From: an uncultured Clostridia bacterium
Lineage (GTDB): Bacteria; Bacillota; Clostridia; TANB77; CAG-508
Direction of reading: 5' to 3'
Length of the DNA: 6,726 nucleotides
Assembly: GCA_947632525.1 (NCBI GenBank)
Contig: CANRPQ010000066.1
Coordinates: forward strand, 1 to 6,726
In this document: one piece after another, positions 1 through 5,520 of the stretch
How the letters are laid out: each line of letters starts with the position of its first letter
How positions within the stretch are numbered: the stretch's first letter is position 1
Program-made: the position numbers and the translations under genes
The notes under the pieces: generated by a model
The model's database searches: none
What the model was told of the DNA's origin: nothing
Seen by the model: the letters and a program-made list of their open reading frames with translations, nothing else

Positions 1-20
1 GTTAGAAATTTCTAGCAATT

Positions 21-65
21 TTTTAATTAAAACCTCAAGCTTAATCTTACGAAACACTTGAGGTT
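21..65 (-). terminator. probable tRNA-Leu terminator
   Basis: A perfect 9-bp inverted repeat (aacctcaag at 31-39, cttgaggtt at 57-65) has a 17-nt loop. Read on the minus strand it begins 4 nt after the tRNA CCA end and is followed by the T-rich run TTAATTAAAA. The U-tract is interrupted by A residues and the loop is large, so it would be a weak or imperfect intrinsic terminator, but its position is right for the leftward tRNA transcript. A separate short palindrome (tagaaatttcta, 3-14) lies just beyond it. Confidence 0.6.
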
Positions 66-69
66 CTAA

Positions 70-157
70 TGGTGCAGCTGGCCGGAATCGAACCGGCACG
101 GTTTATTCAACCGCAGGATTTTAAGTCCTGTGCGTCTGCCAGTTCCGCCACAGCTGC
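70..157 (-). tRNA. tRNA-Leu (anticodon UAA), CCA encoded
   Basis: On the minus strand an acceptor stem GCAGCTG (from 157) pairs with CAGCTGC, followed by discriminator A and an encoded CCA at 72-70. The anticodon stem CAGGA/TCCTG encloses the loop CTTAAAA, giving anticodon TAA, which reads UUA leucine codons. The long variable arm CGGTTGAATAAACCG marks a type II tRNA, as expected for Leu. The T arm GCCGG-TTCGATT-CCGGC is intact, and the D-arm region contains the typical Leu sequence GGCGGAACTGGCAGACGC. TTA is a very frequent leucine codon in the neighbouring genes, so this should be a heavily used tRNA. It stands alone here, divergent from the protein genes to its right. Confidence 0.97.
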
Positions 158-182
158 ATATCATTTTGAACTGACAAAACAT

Positions 183-212
183 ATTGTACTACGCAATAAT
201 ATGATTTGTCAA
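183..212 (-). promoter_or_regulatory. sigma-A promoter for tRNA-Leu
   Basis: On the minus strand a perfect -35 TTGACA (212-207) is followed by an 18-bp spacer and a -10 TACAAT (188-183). Initiation would fall near 176, about 19 nt before the mature tRNA 5' end. A/T tracts just upstream (213-260), including two direct copies of aaaagattta at 223-232 and 247-256, could act as an UP element. The hexamers are seen directly; the start site is inferred. Confidence 0.85.
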
Positions 213-404
213 TACATTTTGCAAAAGATTTAATTTTTTTCTGTGTAAAAGATTTATTTTTTCAAACTATTACATACAATTAATATTGATAAGAAAAGTG
301 GATTTGTCAAATGTACAGGTTTACTTCGCAAATTGCATAGCTTAAGGAAACTTAGCTTTGTTATATAGAAAAAATTATTTTTCCTATACAATAAAAAGTT
401 CCCA
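213..404. other. divergent intergenic region, no gene seen
   Basis: No convincing gene lies between the leftward tRNA promoter and the rightward promoter at 405. The region has the A/T tracts noted for the tRNA promoter and a small hairpin at 339-357, in which agct(t)aag pairs with cttagct around a GAAA tetraloop. An imperfect inverted repeat of tatag-A-run against the tttttcctata type lies around 365-388. The T-run after the GAAA hairpin is too short for a convincing terminator. The rest is A/T-rich sequence with no recognised signal. Confidence 0.4.
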
Positions 405-433
405 TTGACTTCATTAGGGTATAATGTTAAAAT
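405..433 (+). promoter_or_regulatory. promoter of the small ORF-ppa-TPR-uppP run
   Basis: TTGACT (405-410), a 17-bp spacer and TAAAAT (428-433) form a good sigma-A-type promoter. A perfect TATAAT also sits inside the spacer at 420-425, but only 9 bp from the -35, so it would need a different, weak upstream contact. Initiation from the 17-bp arrangement would be near 440, about 20 nt before the ATG at 462 and just ahead of the GAGG at 451-454. The pilus promoter at 3729 uses the same hexamers. Confidence 0.65.
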
Positions 434-461
434 TAGAAAAAAGGAAAAAAGAGGTAATAAA

Positions 462-701
462 ATGGCAAATTATGAAGAACATTATCAAAAAAGTATTGAT
501 GCACTTACAAAACTAATACAAGAAAAAAAAGAAATTCCAACAGAAAAAGAATGGAATATATTAGCAGGTGAAAATGGATACCTAACAAGCCAATCTCTAA
601 AATTTATTACTGATGATAAATTTCAAGATTTATGTAGAAGAATATATAAAGAATACAAGAAACAAGAAAAGGAGAAAAAAACAAATGAACATATGGCATG
701 A
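462..701 (+). CDS. 79-residue protein of unknown function
   Basis: I do not recognise this protein. It is small, soluble and highly charged, with a Lys/Glu-rich C-terminal helix (about residues 58-75), no signal peptide and no membrane segment. The middle (about 22-50) reads like a short helical module containing PTEKEW and a Gly-Tyr-Leu turn, which could be a small helix-turn-helix-like fold, but that is only an impression. I chose ATG 462 because GAGG at 451-454 precedes it at a suitable distance. The in-frame ATG at 405 lies inside the promoter -35 element, upstream of the predicted transcript start. The gene is the first of the run, and its last 17 bp overlap the start of the pyrophosphatase gene, which suggests translational coupling. 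Its function could be regulatory, but nothing in the sequence proves this. Confidence 0.7.
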   Translation: MANYEEHYQKSIDALTKLIQEKKEIPTEKEWNILAGENGYLTSQSLKFITDDKFQDLCRRIYKEYKKQEKEKKTNEHMA

Positions 702-1221
702 TATAGAAAAAGAAAGAATAAAAAAAGATGACTTTATTTCAGTTATTGAAATAAGCAAAAATGGAAGAAACAAATATGAATTAGATAAAAAAACAGGAAT
801 GTTACGATTAGATAGAGTTTTATACACTTCAACACATTACCCAGCCAACTACGGATTTATTCCCCGTACTTATGCAGACGATTATGATCCACTAGATGTA
901 TTAGTATTATGCCAAGAGGAAATAATGCCTTTAACATTAGTGGAATGTTATCCAATTGGAGTACTAACCATGATAGACGGTAATGAACATGATGAAAAAA
1001 TTATTGCAATTTGCAAGCAAGATCCATTTTTAAATTGCTATCAAGACATTAACGAAGTTCCACCACAAATTTCTTCAGAAATTAAACACTTTTTCGAAGT
1101 GTACAAACAATTAGAGGAAAAGGAAACCTCAGTAGATCAAATACTTGGAAGAGATGAGGCAGAGAGAATTATCACGAAATGTATGAAACAGTATGAAGAA
1201 AAGTTTGAAAGCAAATTATAA
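685..1221 (+). CDS. ppa: inorganic pyrophosphatase, soluble family I
   Basis: Hydrolyses pyrophosphate to two phosphates in the cytoplasm, using divalent metal ions, and so pulls biosynthetic reactions forward. At 178 residues it has the usual bacterial family I length. Residues matching the known active site are visible: E22; K30 and E32 in KYE; R44; Y56 in YPANYGFIP; D66, D68 and D71 in DYDPLDV; D98, D103 and K105 in DGNEHDEK; and Y140-K141. Tyr67 is unusual, because the family signature normally has Gly, Ser, Asp or Asn between the first two Asp residues. ATG 685 is preferred because AGGAG at 670-674 precedes it and the protein then begins at the family's normal N-terminus. An upstream in-frame ATG at 613 would only add 24 Lys-rich residues inside the preceding gene. 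It is co-transcribed with that gene and overlaps it by 17 bp. Confidence 0.95.
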   Translation: MNIWHDIEKERIKKDDFISVIEISKNGRNKYELDKKTGMLRLDRVLYTSTHYPANYGFIPRTYADDYDPLDVLVLCQEEIMPLTLVECYPIGVLTMIDGNEHDEKIIAICKQDPFLNCYQDINEVPPQISSEIKHFFEVYKQLEEKETSVDQILGRDEAERIITKCMKQYEEKFESKL

Positions 1222-1343
1222 AATTTAGTAATCAGAAATATGCAATTAAAAAATAAACCTTAATTTTAAATTATAAAATCAACAACTAAAAACTAAATAA
1301 ACACAAACAAATAAAAAATTAAAAATAAAAAGAAGGAAAATGA

Positions 1344-2630
1344 ATGATTATAGAAAAAATATTATTTAATTTAATAGCAATTGCATTATTTACAATCATC
1401 TTCATGAAGCTAATTAAAAAAAATGACACCAGCTATATAACTATATTAATTATAGAATTTATAGGTATTGCAATTAACTTTATAGAACTATTTTTACCAA
1501 CAACATTAAATCTTTTTTTCAGACTTCTTACCTATTTATTAGCAATAGTAACACCTCTTTTAATATTGTGGTTAGAAAACTATAAAAAAATGGACTTTTC
1601 CGAACTATCACATTTGGTTTTAGGAAAGATTTTATTAAAAAATGGAAAAGTAGAAGAAGCCAAAACTATGATGTCAAGCTTTATGCGTAAAAACCCTAAT
1701 AGCAAAATAGCTCATAAGTTTATGGCTGAATGTTACGAAAAAGAAGAAAATTACGAAGCAGCAATTAGTGAATATATAAAGGTAACAGACCTAAACAGAA
1801 ATGACATGGAATCAGCATATATCTTAGCAAAACTATTAACCAAAAACGGCCAAAATGAACAATCTATAATTGTGCTTCAAGACATATTAAAATATCAACC
1901 TGAAAATGAAGATGCCACAAATTTATTAGGAGATATTTATTTTCAAGAAGAAAGGTTTAAGGAAGCGGCATCATTATATATGTCAGCACTTCGCTATCAT
2001 CCAGCTAGTTATGACATATACTATAATTTAGGTATGATTTATACAATGATAAACGACTTTGGACGCGCAAAAGAATTCTATGAAAAAGCAGCAGATATAA
2101 ATAACATGAATTATCATGCTAAACTAAATTTGGGACAGATTGCATTAATTTATGGAGATTTAGAAGAAGCAGAAAAATATTTTATGGCAGGAACAAAATC
2201 AAAAGAAACAGAGTCAGGTTCATACTATTATCTTTCTAAAATAGCAATGCTAAAAGGAGATCAGGATAAAGCAACAAATTACATGAAAGTAGCAGTAGAA
2301 TTAGACCCTAAAAACTATAGACAATTACAAACAGACCCAATATTTATGCAAATACGCAAAGAAATTCCAAAACCAGAAAAAATAGAAAATAAAGAAAACG
2401 AAGAAATACAAAAACAAACAGATGAAGAAATGCAAGAAATAGTACAAGAACAAGATGATATAAACAAAAAACAAAAAACTTTTTCAAAAGAAAAAAAGGT
2501 ATATATGCATTTGTTTAAGACTAATATATTAGTAGAAAATTTAACAAATGAAGACCTAAAAATGATTAGAAATCAAAAAGAAAAAGAAAAAAAGAAAGAA
2601 GTTCAGCAAAAAGAAAAAGGACAGGATTAA
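1344..2630 (+). CDS. membrane-anchored seven-TPR protein
   Basis: This 428-residue protein starts with about three hydrophobic helices (roughly residues 6-24, 31-50 and 56-77). Seven tandem tetratricopeptide repeats follow in an unbroken 34-residue register, starting near residues 87, 121, 155, 189, 223, 257 and 291; alanines, glycines and aromatic residues fall at typical TPR positions. The C-terminus (about 340-428) is a highly charged Glu/Lys/Gln region, probably coiled coil or disordered. TPR arrays bind other proteins, so a scaffold or assembly role at the membrane is the natural inference; the partner is unknown. An odd number of membrane helices would put the ends on opposite sides, with the TPR domain probably cytoplasmic. 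ATG 1344 has AGAAGG at 1331-1336 upstream. The out-of-frame ATG at 1340 opens only a short dead-end frame. It lies 122 bp after ppa with no terminator visible, and 60 bp before uppP. Confidence 0.85.
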   Translation: MIIEKILFNLIAIALFTIIFMKLIKKNDTSYITILIIEFIGIAINFIELFLPTTLNLFFRLLTYLLAIVTPLLILWLENYKKMDFSELSHLVLGKILLKNGKVEEAKTMMSSFMRKNPNSKIAHKFMAECYEKEENYEAAISEYIKVTDLNRNDMESAYILAKLLTKNGQNEQSIIVLQDILKYQPENEDATNLLGDIYFQEERFKEAASLYMSALRYHPASYDIYYNLGMIYTMINDFGRAKEFYEKAADINNMNYHAKLNLGQIALIYGDLEEAEKYFMAGTKSKETESGSYYYLSKIAMLKGDQDKATNYMKVAVELDPKNYRQLQTDPIFMQIRKEIPKPEKIENKENEEIQKQTDEEMQEIVQEQDDINKKQKTFSKEKKVYMHLFKTNILVENLTNEDLKMIRNQKEKEKKKEVQQKEKGQD

Positions 2631-2690
2631 AAATATGGTTTATAGATAAAACCTACAAAAATCTAAATATAAATAAAAGAAGGAAAAAAT

Positions 2691-3494
2691 ATGCAAATTT
2701 ATCAATCTTTAATTTTAGGAATTATACAAGGACTAACAGAGCTATTACCAATTTCTAGCTCAGCACATTTAAATATCATTCCATGGATGTTTGGCTGGAT
2801 AAACGAACCTGGATTTCAAGAAGCATTCAAAGGATTTGATGTGGCATTACATTTTGGAACTTTATTAGCAATTGCAATTTTCTTTTTTAAGGATTGGATT
2901 GAACTAATAAAAGGTGGATTTAATCAAGTTGTTAAAAAACAAAAATCAACAGAAGGAAGAATGTTTTGGTACATTGTGTTAGCTACAATTCCAGGAGGAA
3001 TTATAGGATTTATATTAGATAAATTTTTAGAAGATACATTAACAAAACCAATTATTATTGCAATTGCATTAATTGTTATGGGAATTGTTTTATACATAGT
3101 AGATGAAAAAGCAAAAAAACAAACAGATTACGAAAATATGACATTCAAGCAAACATTTTTAATAGGCCTATCACAAGCATTAGCTTTCATACCAGGTGTT
3201 TCTAGGTCAGGAATTACAATGACAACAGCAAGAGCAATGGGAGTAAAAAGGGAATCTGCAGCCAAATATTCATTTATGCTTTCAGCACCAATTGTTTTAG
3301 CAGCTACTATTTTTAAAGCAAAAGACTTTGTTTTTAGCTTACCATTTTTTATCGGTGTGTTAGCCAGCTTTATTGTTGGAATTTTTGTAATCAAATTTTT
3401 ATTGAATTACTTGAAAAAAGGTAGTTTTAAAGGATTTGCAATTTACCGTGTAATTTTTGGATTAATAATTATAGCTATTATAATTATAAGATAA
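2691..3494 (+). CDS. uppP: undecaprenyl-diphosphatase UppP (BacA family)
   Basis: An integral membrane enzyme that dephosphorylates undecaprenyl pyrophosphate to undecaprenyl phosphate, recycling the lipid carrier of peptidoglycan and other wall polymers; extra copies are known to give bacitracin resistance. The protein is 267 residues, typical for the family, with about seven or eight hydrophobic segments. The first family motif is QGLTELLPISSSAHL (residues 13-27), with Q13 and E17 fitting the (E/Q)xxxE rule, then Ser22-24 and His26. DVALHFGT (50-57) is also typical. The second motif is PGVSRSG (168-174), with Arg172 matching the catalytic arginine of E. coli UppP. Ala25 stands where Gly is usual. 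ATG 2691 has AGAAGG at 2678-2683. It is the last gene of this run; no clear terminator follows, only the long palindrome from 3542. Confidence 0.96.
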   Translation: MQIYQSLILGIIQGLTELLPISSSAHLNIIPWMFGWINEPGFQEAFKGFDVALHFGTLLAIAIFFFKDWIELIKGGFNQVVKKQKSTEGRMFWYIVLATIPGGIIGFILDKFLEDTLTKPIIIAIALIVMGIVLYIVDEKAKKQTDYENMTFKQTFLIGLSQALAFIPGVSRSGITMTTARAMGVKRESAAKYSFMLSAPIVLAATIFKAKDFVFSLPFFIGVLASFIVGIFVIKFLLNYLKKGSFKGFAIYRVIFGLIIIAIIIIR

Positions 3495-3540
3495 CAAAAA
3501 ATTTTACAATAAAATAATTTAATACTAAGTTAATAAAAAT
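3495..3540. other. uppP trailer, no signal seen
   Basis: A short A/T-only-type stretch between the uppP stop and the long palindrome. I see no GC-rich hairpin with a U-run, no promoter and no small gene here. With the features at 3542, 3670, 3729 and 3781 it makes up the 385-bp gene-free region before the pilus genes. Confidence 0.4.
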
Positions 3541-3541
3541 G

Positions 3542-3658
3542 CAAAAATGTTGTATATATCATTTTGAAGTTGAATAATACATAGGGAAACGCCCAAAAGG
3601 CAACTAACTCTATGGTATAATGTCACAACTAAAACAAAATATATATACAACATTTTTG
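3542..3658. repeat. 117-bp imperfect palindrome with 18-bp inverted ends (MITE-like)
   Basis: The ends are perfect inverted copies: caaaaatgttgtatatat at 3542-3559 and its reverse complement at 3641-3658. Pairing continues inward: attttg 3561-3566 with caaaat 3635-3640, agttg 3568-3572 with caact 3626-3630, catagGg 3580-3586 with ctctatg 3608-3614 (one G-U), and gcc 3591-3593 with ggc 3599-3601 around a caaaa loop. Almost the whole element therefore folds into one long interrupted hairpin. It is non-coding. Its form fits a miniature inverted-repeat element or a long structured RNA; no target-site duplication is obvious. It is richer in G/C at the centre than its surroundings. Confidence 0.7.
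3613..3621 (+). promoter_or_regulatory. possible extended -10 inside the palindrome
   Basis: TGGTATAAT is a perfect extended -10 element (TG at 3613-3614, TATAAT at 3616-3621), but nothing like TTGACA lies 16-18 bp upstream. If active, it would start rightward transcription near 3628, in the right arm of the palindrome and toward the pilus genes. The same ggtataatgt string occurs in part at 417-427 in the promoter of the first operon. Confidence 0.35.
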
Positions 3659-3665
3659 TTGTATA
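3644..3665. repeat. 8-bp hairpin nested in the palindrome's right end
   Basis: tatacaac (3644-3651) and gttgtata (3658-3665) pair around a 6-nt loop. This local hairpin competes with the long 3542-3658 fold for the same bases. On the plus strand it is followed by A residues, so it is not a rightward intrinsic terminator. Confidence 0.5.
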
Positions 3666-3669
3666 AAAA

Positions 3670-3702
3670 AGATTATTACAAGATTATTACAAAAATATTA
3701 CA
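3670..3702. repeat. three tandem 11-bp direct repeats
   Basis: agattattaca is repeated exactly at 3670-3680 and 3681-3691, and a third unit aaaatattaca at 3692-3702 matches at 9 of 11 positions. The period is close to one helical turn, so proteins bound to each unit would lie on the same DNA face. The array ends 26 bp before the -35 of the pilus promoter, where an activator or other regulator could bind. Chance duplication in A/T-rich DNA is the alternative. Confidence 0.55.
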
Positions 3703-3728
3703 TTTATGTTAAAAAATAGAAAATCATA

Positions 3729-3756
3729 TTGACTTTTATTTATAAACAGATAAAAT
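3729..3756 (+). promoter_or_regulatory. promoter of the pilus assembly operon
   Basis: TTGACT (3729-3734), a 16-bp spacer and TAAAAT (3751-3756) give a plausible sigma-A promoter with the same hexamers as the one at 405-433. Initiation would be near 3763, leaving a 5' leader of about 115 nt before the ATG at 3880. Confidence 0.6.
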
Positions 3757-3780
3757 AAAAACATAAAAACACGCAAATGG

Positions 3781-3842
3781 TTATATTTTGTAAAAATATG
3801 CAGAAACTTCAAGTATTTTTAAAAAAAATTTGCAAAATATAA
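3781..3842 (+). promoter_or_regulatory. inverted repeat in the pilus operon leader
   Basis: ttatattttgtaaa (3781-3794) can pair with tttgcaaaatataa (3829-3842) as a 14-bp stem with one G-U pair. A smaller alternative pairing, atatttt with aaaatat (3784-3800), would exclude it. The leader ends with AAGGAG at 3868-3873, outside the stem. Mutually exclusive folds in a long leader could be regulatory, but the stems are almost all A-U and may be a by-product of base composition. Confidence 0.35.
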
Positions 3843-3879
3843 GAATAGAAAATTTTATTAAAAAACGAAGGAGAAAAAG

Positions 3880-5520
3880 ATGGCTAGCTGTTTAGGATTA
3901 TATATTGAACCAAATCTAATTAAATATGCAAAAATTTCAAAAGATCGCGACATCTTAAAAATCGATTCGTTTGGAATAAAATTCTATGATAGATTAGGTG
4001 ATGCGATTAGACAAATTATATCAGATACAATTAGCTTCAAAACACCAATTAGTATTAATTTATCAGAAGAAACATACCAATATTTTTATATGTTTAGTCT
4101 ATTAAATAAGAACGACTTAAAAAAAGCAATTTCAACAGAATTTGAATCAATTTGTGCCGAAAAAAATGTTAATAAAAACGCATTTGAAACAAGATATGCA
4201 CTAGCCAATAGTGTAGAAGATAAAGAAAAAATAAAAGTAATACATGTATCTGCAAATAAAAATGCAGTTAATACAACAGAACAAGTATTAGGGGAATATC
4301 ATGCATCAACTATTAGCCCAATAGGCATTAGTATTGCAAATGTAGCTAATTTAAAAGAAAAAGAAAATGTTCTAATAATAAACATGGAAGAAAAAACTAC
4401 AATAACTACAATTGTAGATGAAAGAATATATCATGTAGAAACAATTGAAGAAGGCGCTCAAGAAGTACTAAATAATATCAACAGCAAAGAAAATTCTTAC
4501 TCAAAAGCATATGAAATTTGCAAAAACAGTACAATTTATACCATGGAAGGTAAAGAATTACAACAAGAAGAAGAAAACGACCACTTAGATGATATTATGC
4601 CTACATTATATAAAATAGCAAGTAAAGTACAAGAAACTTTATCAGATAGCTCAATTAAAATAGATAAAATATATATAACTGGTATATTATCAGTTGTTAA
4701 TAATGTTGACTTATACTTCCAAGAATTTTTCAAAACTGAAAAATGTGAAATAATGAAACCATATTTCTTAAAAGATAATGTAAAAGTCAATATTAAAGAC
4801 TATATTGAAGTAAACTCAGCAATTGCATTAGCTTTACAAGGTTTAGGCTATGGTCTAAAAGATATGAACTTCAAAAAAAGAGATTGGAAAGATGACTTAA
4901 ATGCAATATTCTCTAATTCAGATTCATCTGGAGATAAAAAAGGAAATGTATTAAAAAAAGAAATTAACTTATCTCAAATATTTAAATTTAACTTTAATGA
5001 AAAATTAGACGCAGCTGAAAAATGGATGATAAGAATAGCAAGTGGAGTTTTACTATTAATATTAATTTATTCGGGAATTTCAATATATTTAAATAACTCT
5101 ATAGATAAAAAAGATGCAGAAGTTGCAGATGTAAAAAGTGATACAGAGGCACAAATACAAGCAATAAATACAGATATAACAAAAATAAATCAAAAAACAA
5201 ATCAATATCAACAATTAACAGACAATTTGAAAAATATTAATGAACAAGCCGCAGAAAATAGCAAAAATAAAAAGATAATTCCAGATTTACTAAATCAAAT
5301 TATGTTTTCAATGCCACAAGGAGTTCAAATTACTTCAATTGAAAATACAACATCACGTCATATAGTTATAAATGCACAATCTGAAAAATATGAACAACTA
5401 GGTATTTTTAAAGCTATTTTGAAAACACAAAAAATTCTAGACCCTGATACTGTAGTTTCATCTTCTGGAACTAAATCAGGAAGTATTATTCAGGTTGTTA
5501 TAGAAGGAGATTTGCCATGA
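3880..5520 (+). CDS. pilMN: type IV pilus assembly protein, PilM-PilN fusion
   Basis: This 546-residue protein joins two parts of the pilus inner-membrane platform. Residues 1 to about 325 follow the PilM actin-like layout: GLYIEPNLIK (6-15), a beta-strand/turn region VLIINMEEKTT (164-174), and YITG (265-268) before the C-terminal helix and the AIALALQGLG region (315-323). Residues about 360-546 are PilN-like: INLSQ (362-366), resembling the INLLP peptide by which PilN docks on PilM; one membrane helix (about 386-404); a coiled coil (about 410-465); and an outer alpha/beta domain (about 466-546). The PilM half lacks the usual nucleotide-loop Asp/Gly residues, so ATP binding is doubtful. Fused PilMN is known from Clostridioides difficile. 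ATG 3880 follows AAGGAG at 3868-3873. The stop overlaps the next start as ATGA, so translation is probably coupled. Confidence 0.85.
   Translation: MASCLGLYIEPNLIKYAKISKDRDILKIDSFGIKFYDRLGDAIRQIISDTISFKTPISINLSEETYQYFYMFSLLNKNDLKKAISTEFESICAEKNVNKNAFETRYALANSVEDKEKIKVIHVSANKNAVNTTEQVLGEYHASTISPIGISIANVANLKEKENVLIINMEEKTTITTIVDERIYHVETIEEGAQEVLNNINSKENSYSKAYEICKNSTIYTMEGKELQQEEENDHLDDIMPTLYKIASKVQETLSDSSIKIDKIYITGILSVVNNVDLYFQEFFKTEKCEIMKPYFLKDNVKVNIKDYIEVNSAIALALQGLGYGLKDMNFKKRDWKDDLNAIFSNSDSSGDKKGNVLKKEINLSQIFKFNFNEKLDAAEKWMIRIASGVLLLILIYSGISIYLNNSIDKKDAEVADVKSDTEAQIQAINTDITKINQKTNQYQQLTDNLKNINEQAAENSKNKKIIPDLLNQIMFSMPQGVQITSIENTTSRHIVINAQSEKYEQLGIFKAILKTQKILDPDTVVSSSGTKSGSIIQVVIEGDLP

Noticed and set aside
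339..362. Intrinsic terminator from the GAAA-loop hairpin
   Set aside because: The stem is short with a bulge, the following T-run is broken, and no rightward gene lies upstream to terminate.
405..425. TTGACT paired with TATAAT at 420-425 as one promoter
   Set aside because: The spacer is only 9 bp, far too short for sigma-A. TAAAAT at 428-433 gives a 17-bp spacer.
405..461. Upstream in-frame ATG for the 79-residue protein
   Set aside because: It overlaps the -35 hexamer TTGACT and lies before the predicted transcript start, and no ribosome binding site precedes it. ATG 462 with GAGG fits better.
613..684. Upstream in-frame start for the pyrophosphatase
   Set aside because: It would add 24 Lys/Arg-rich residues that merely reflect coding of the preceding gene in another frame. 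ATG 685 has its own AGGAG and gives the normal family length.
1222..1343. Separate promoter or terminator between ppa and the TPR gene
   Set aside because: No hexamer pair with suitable spacing and no stem followed by a U-run could be found, so read-through is assumed.
3580..3590. Leftward promoter TTGCCT...TATTAT within the palindrome
   Set aside because: Both hexamers are imperfect, and transcription would run antisense into uppP with no gene to serve. It is likely a by-product of the palindrome.
3763..3842. c-di-GMP riboswitch
   Set aside because: Only the short string acacgcaaa resembles the consensus. The paired second half with its GNRA-type and receptor elements is not seen.
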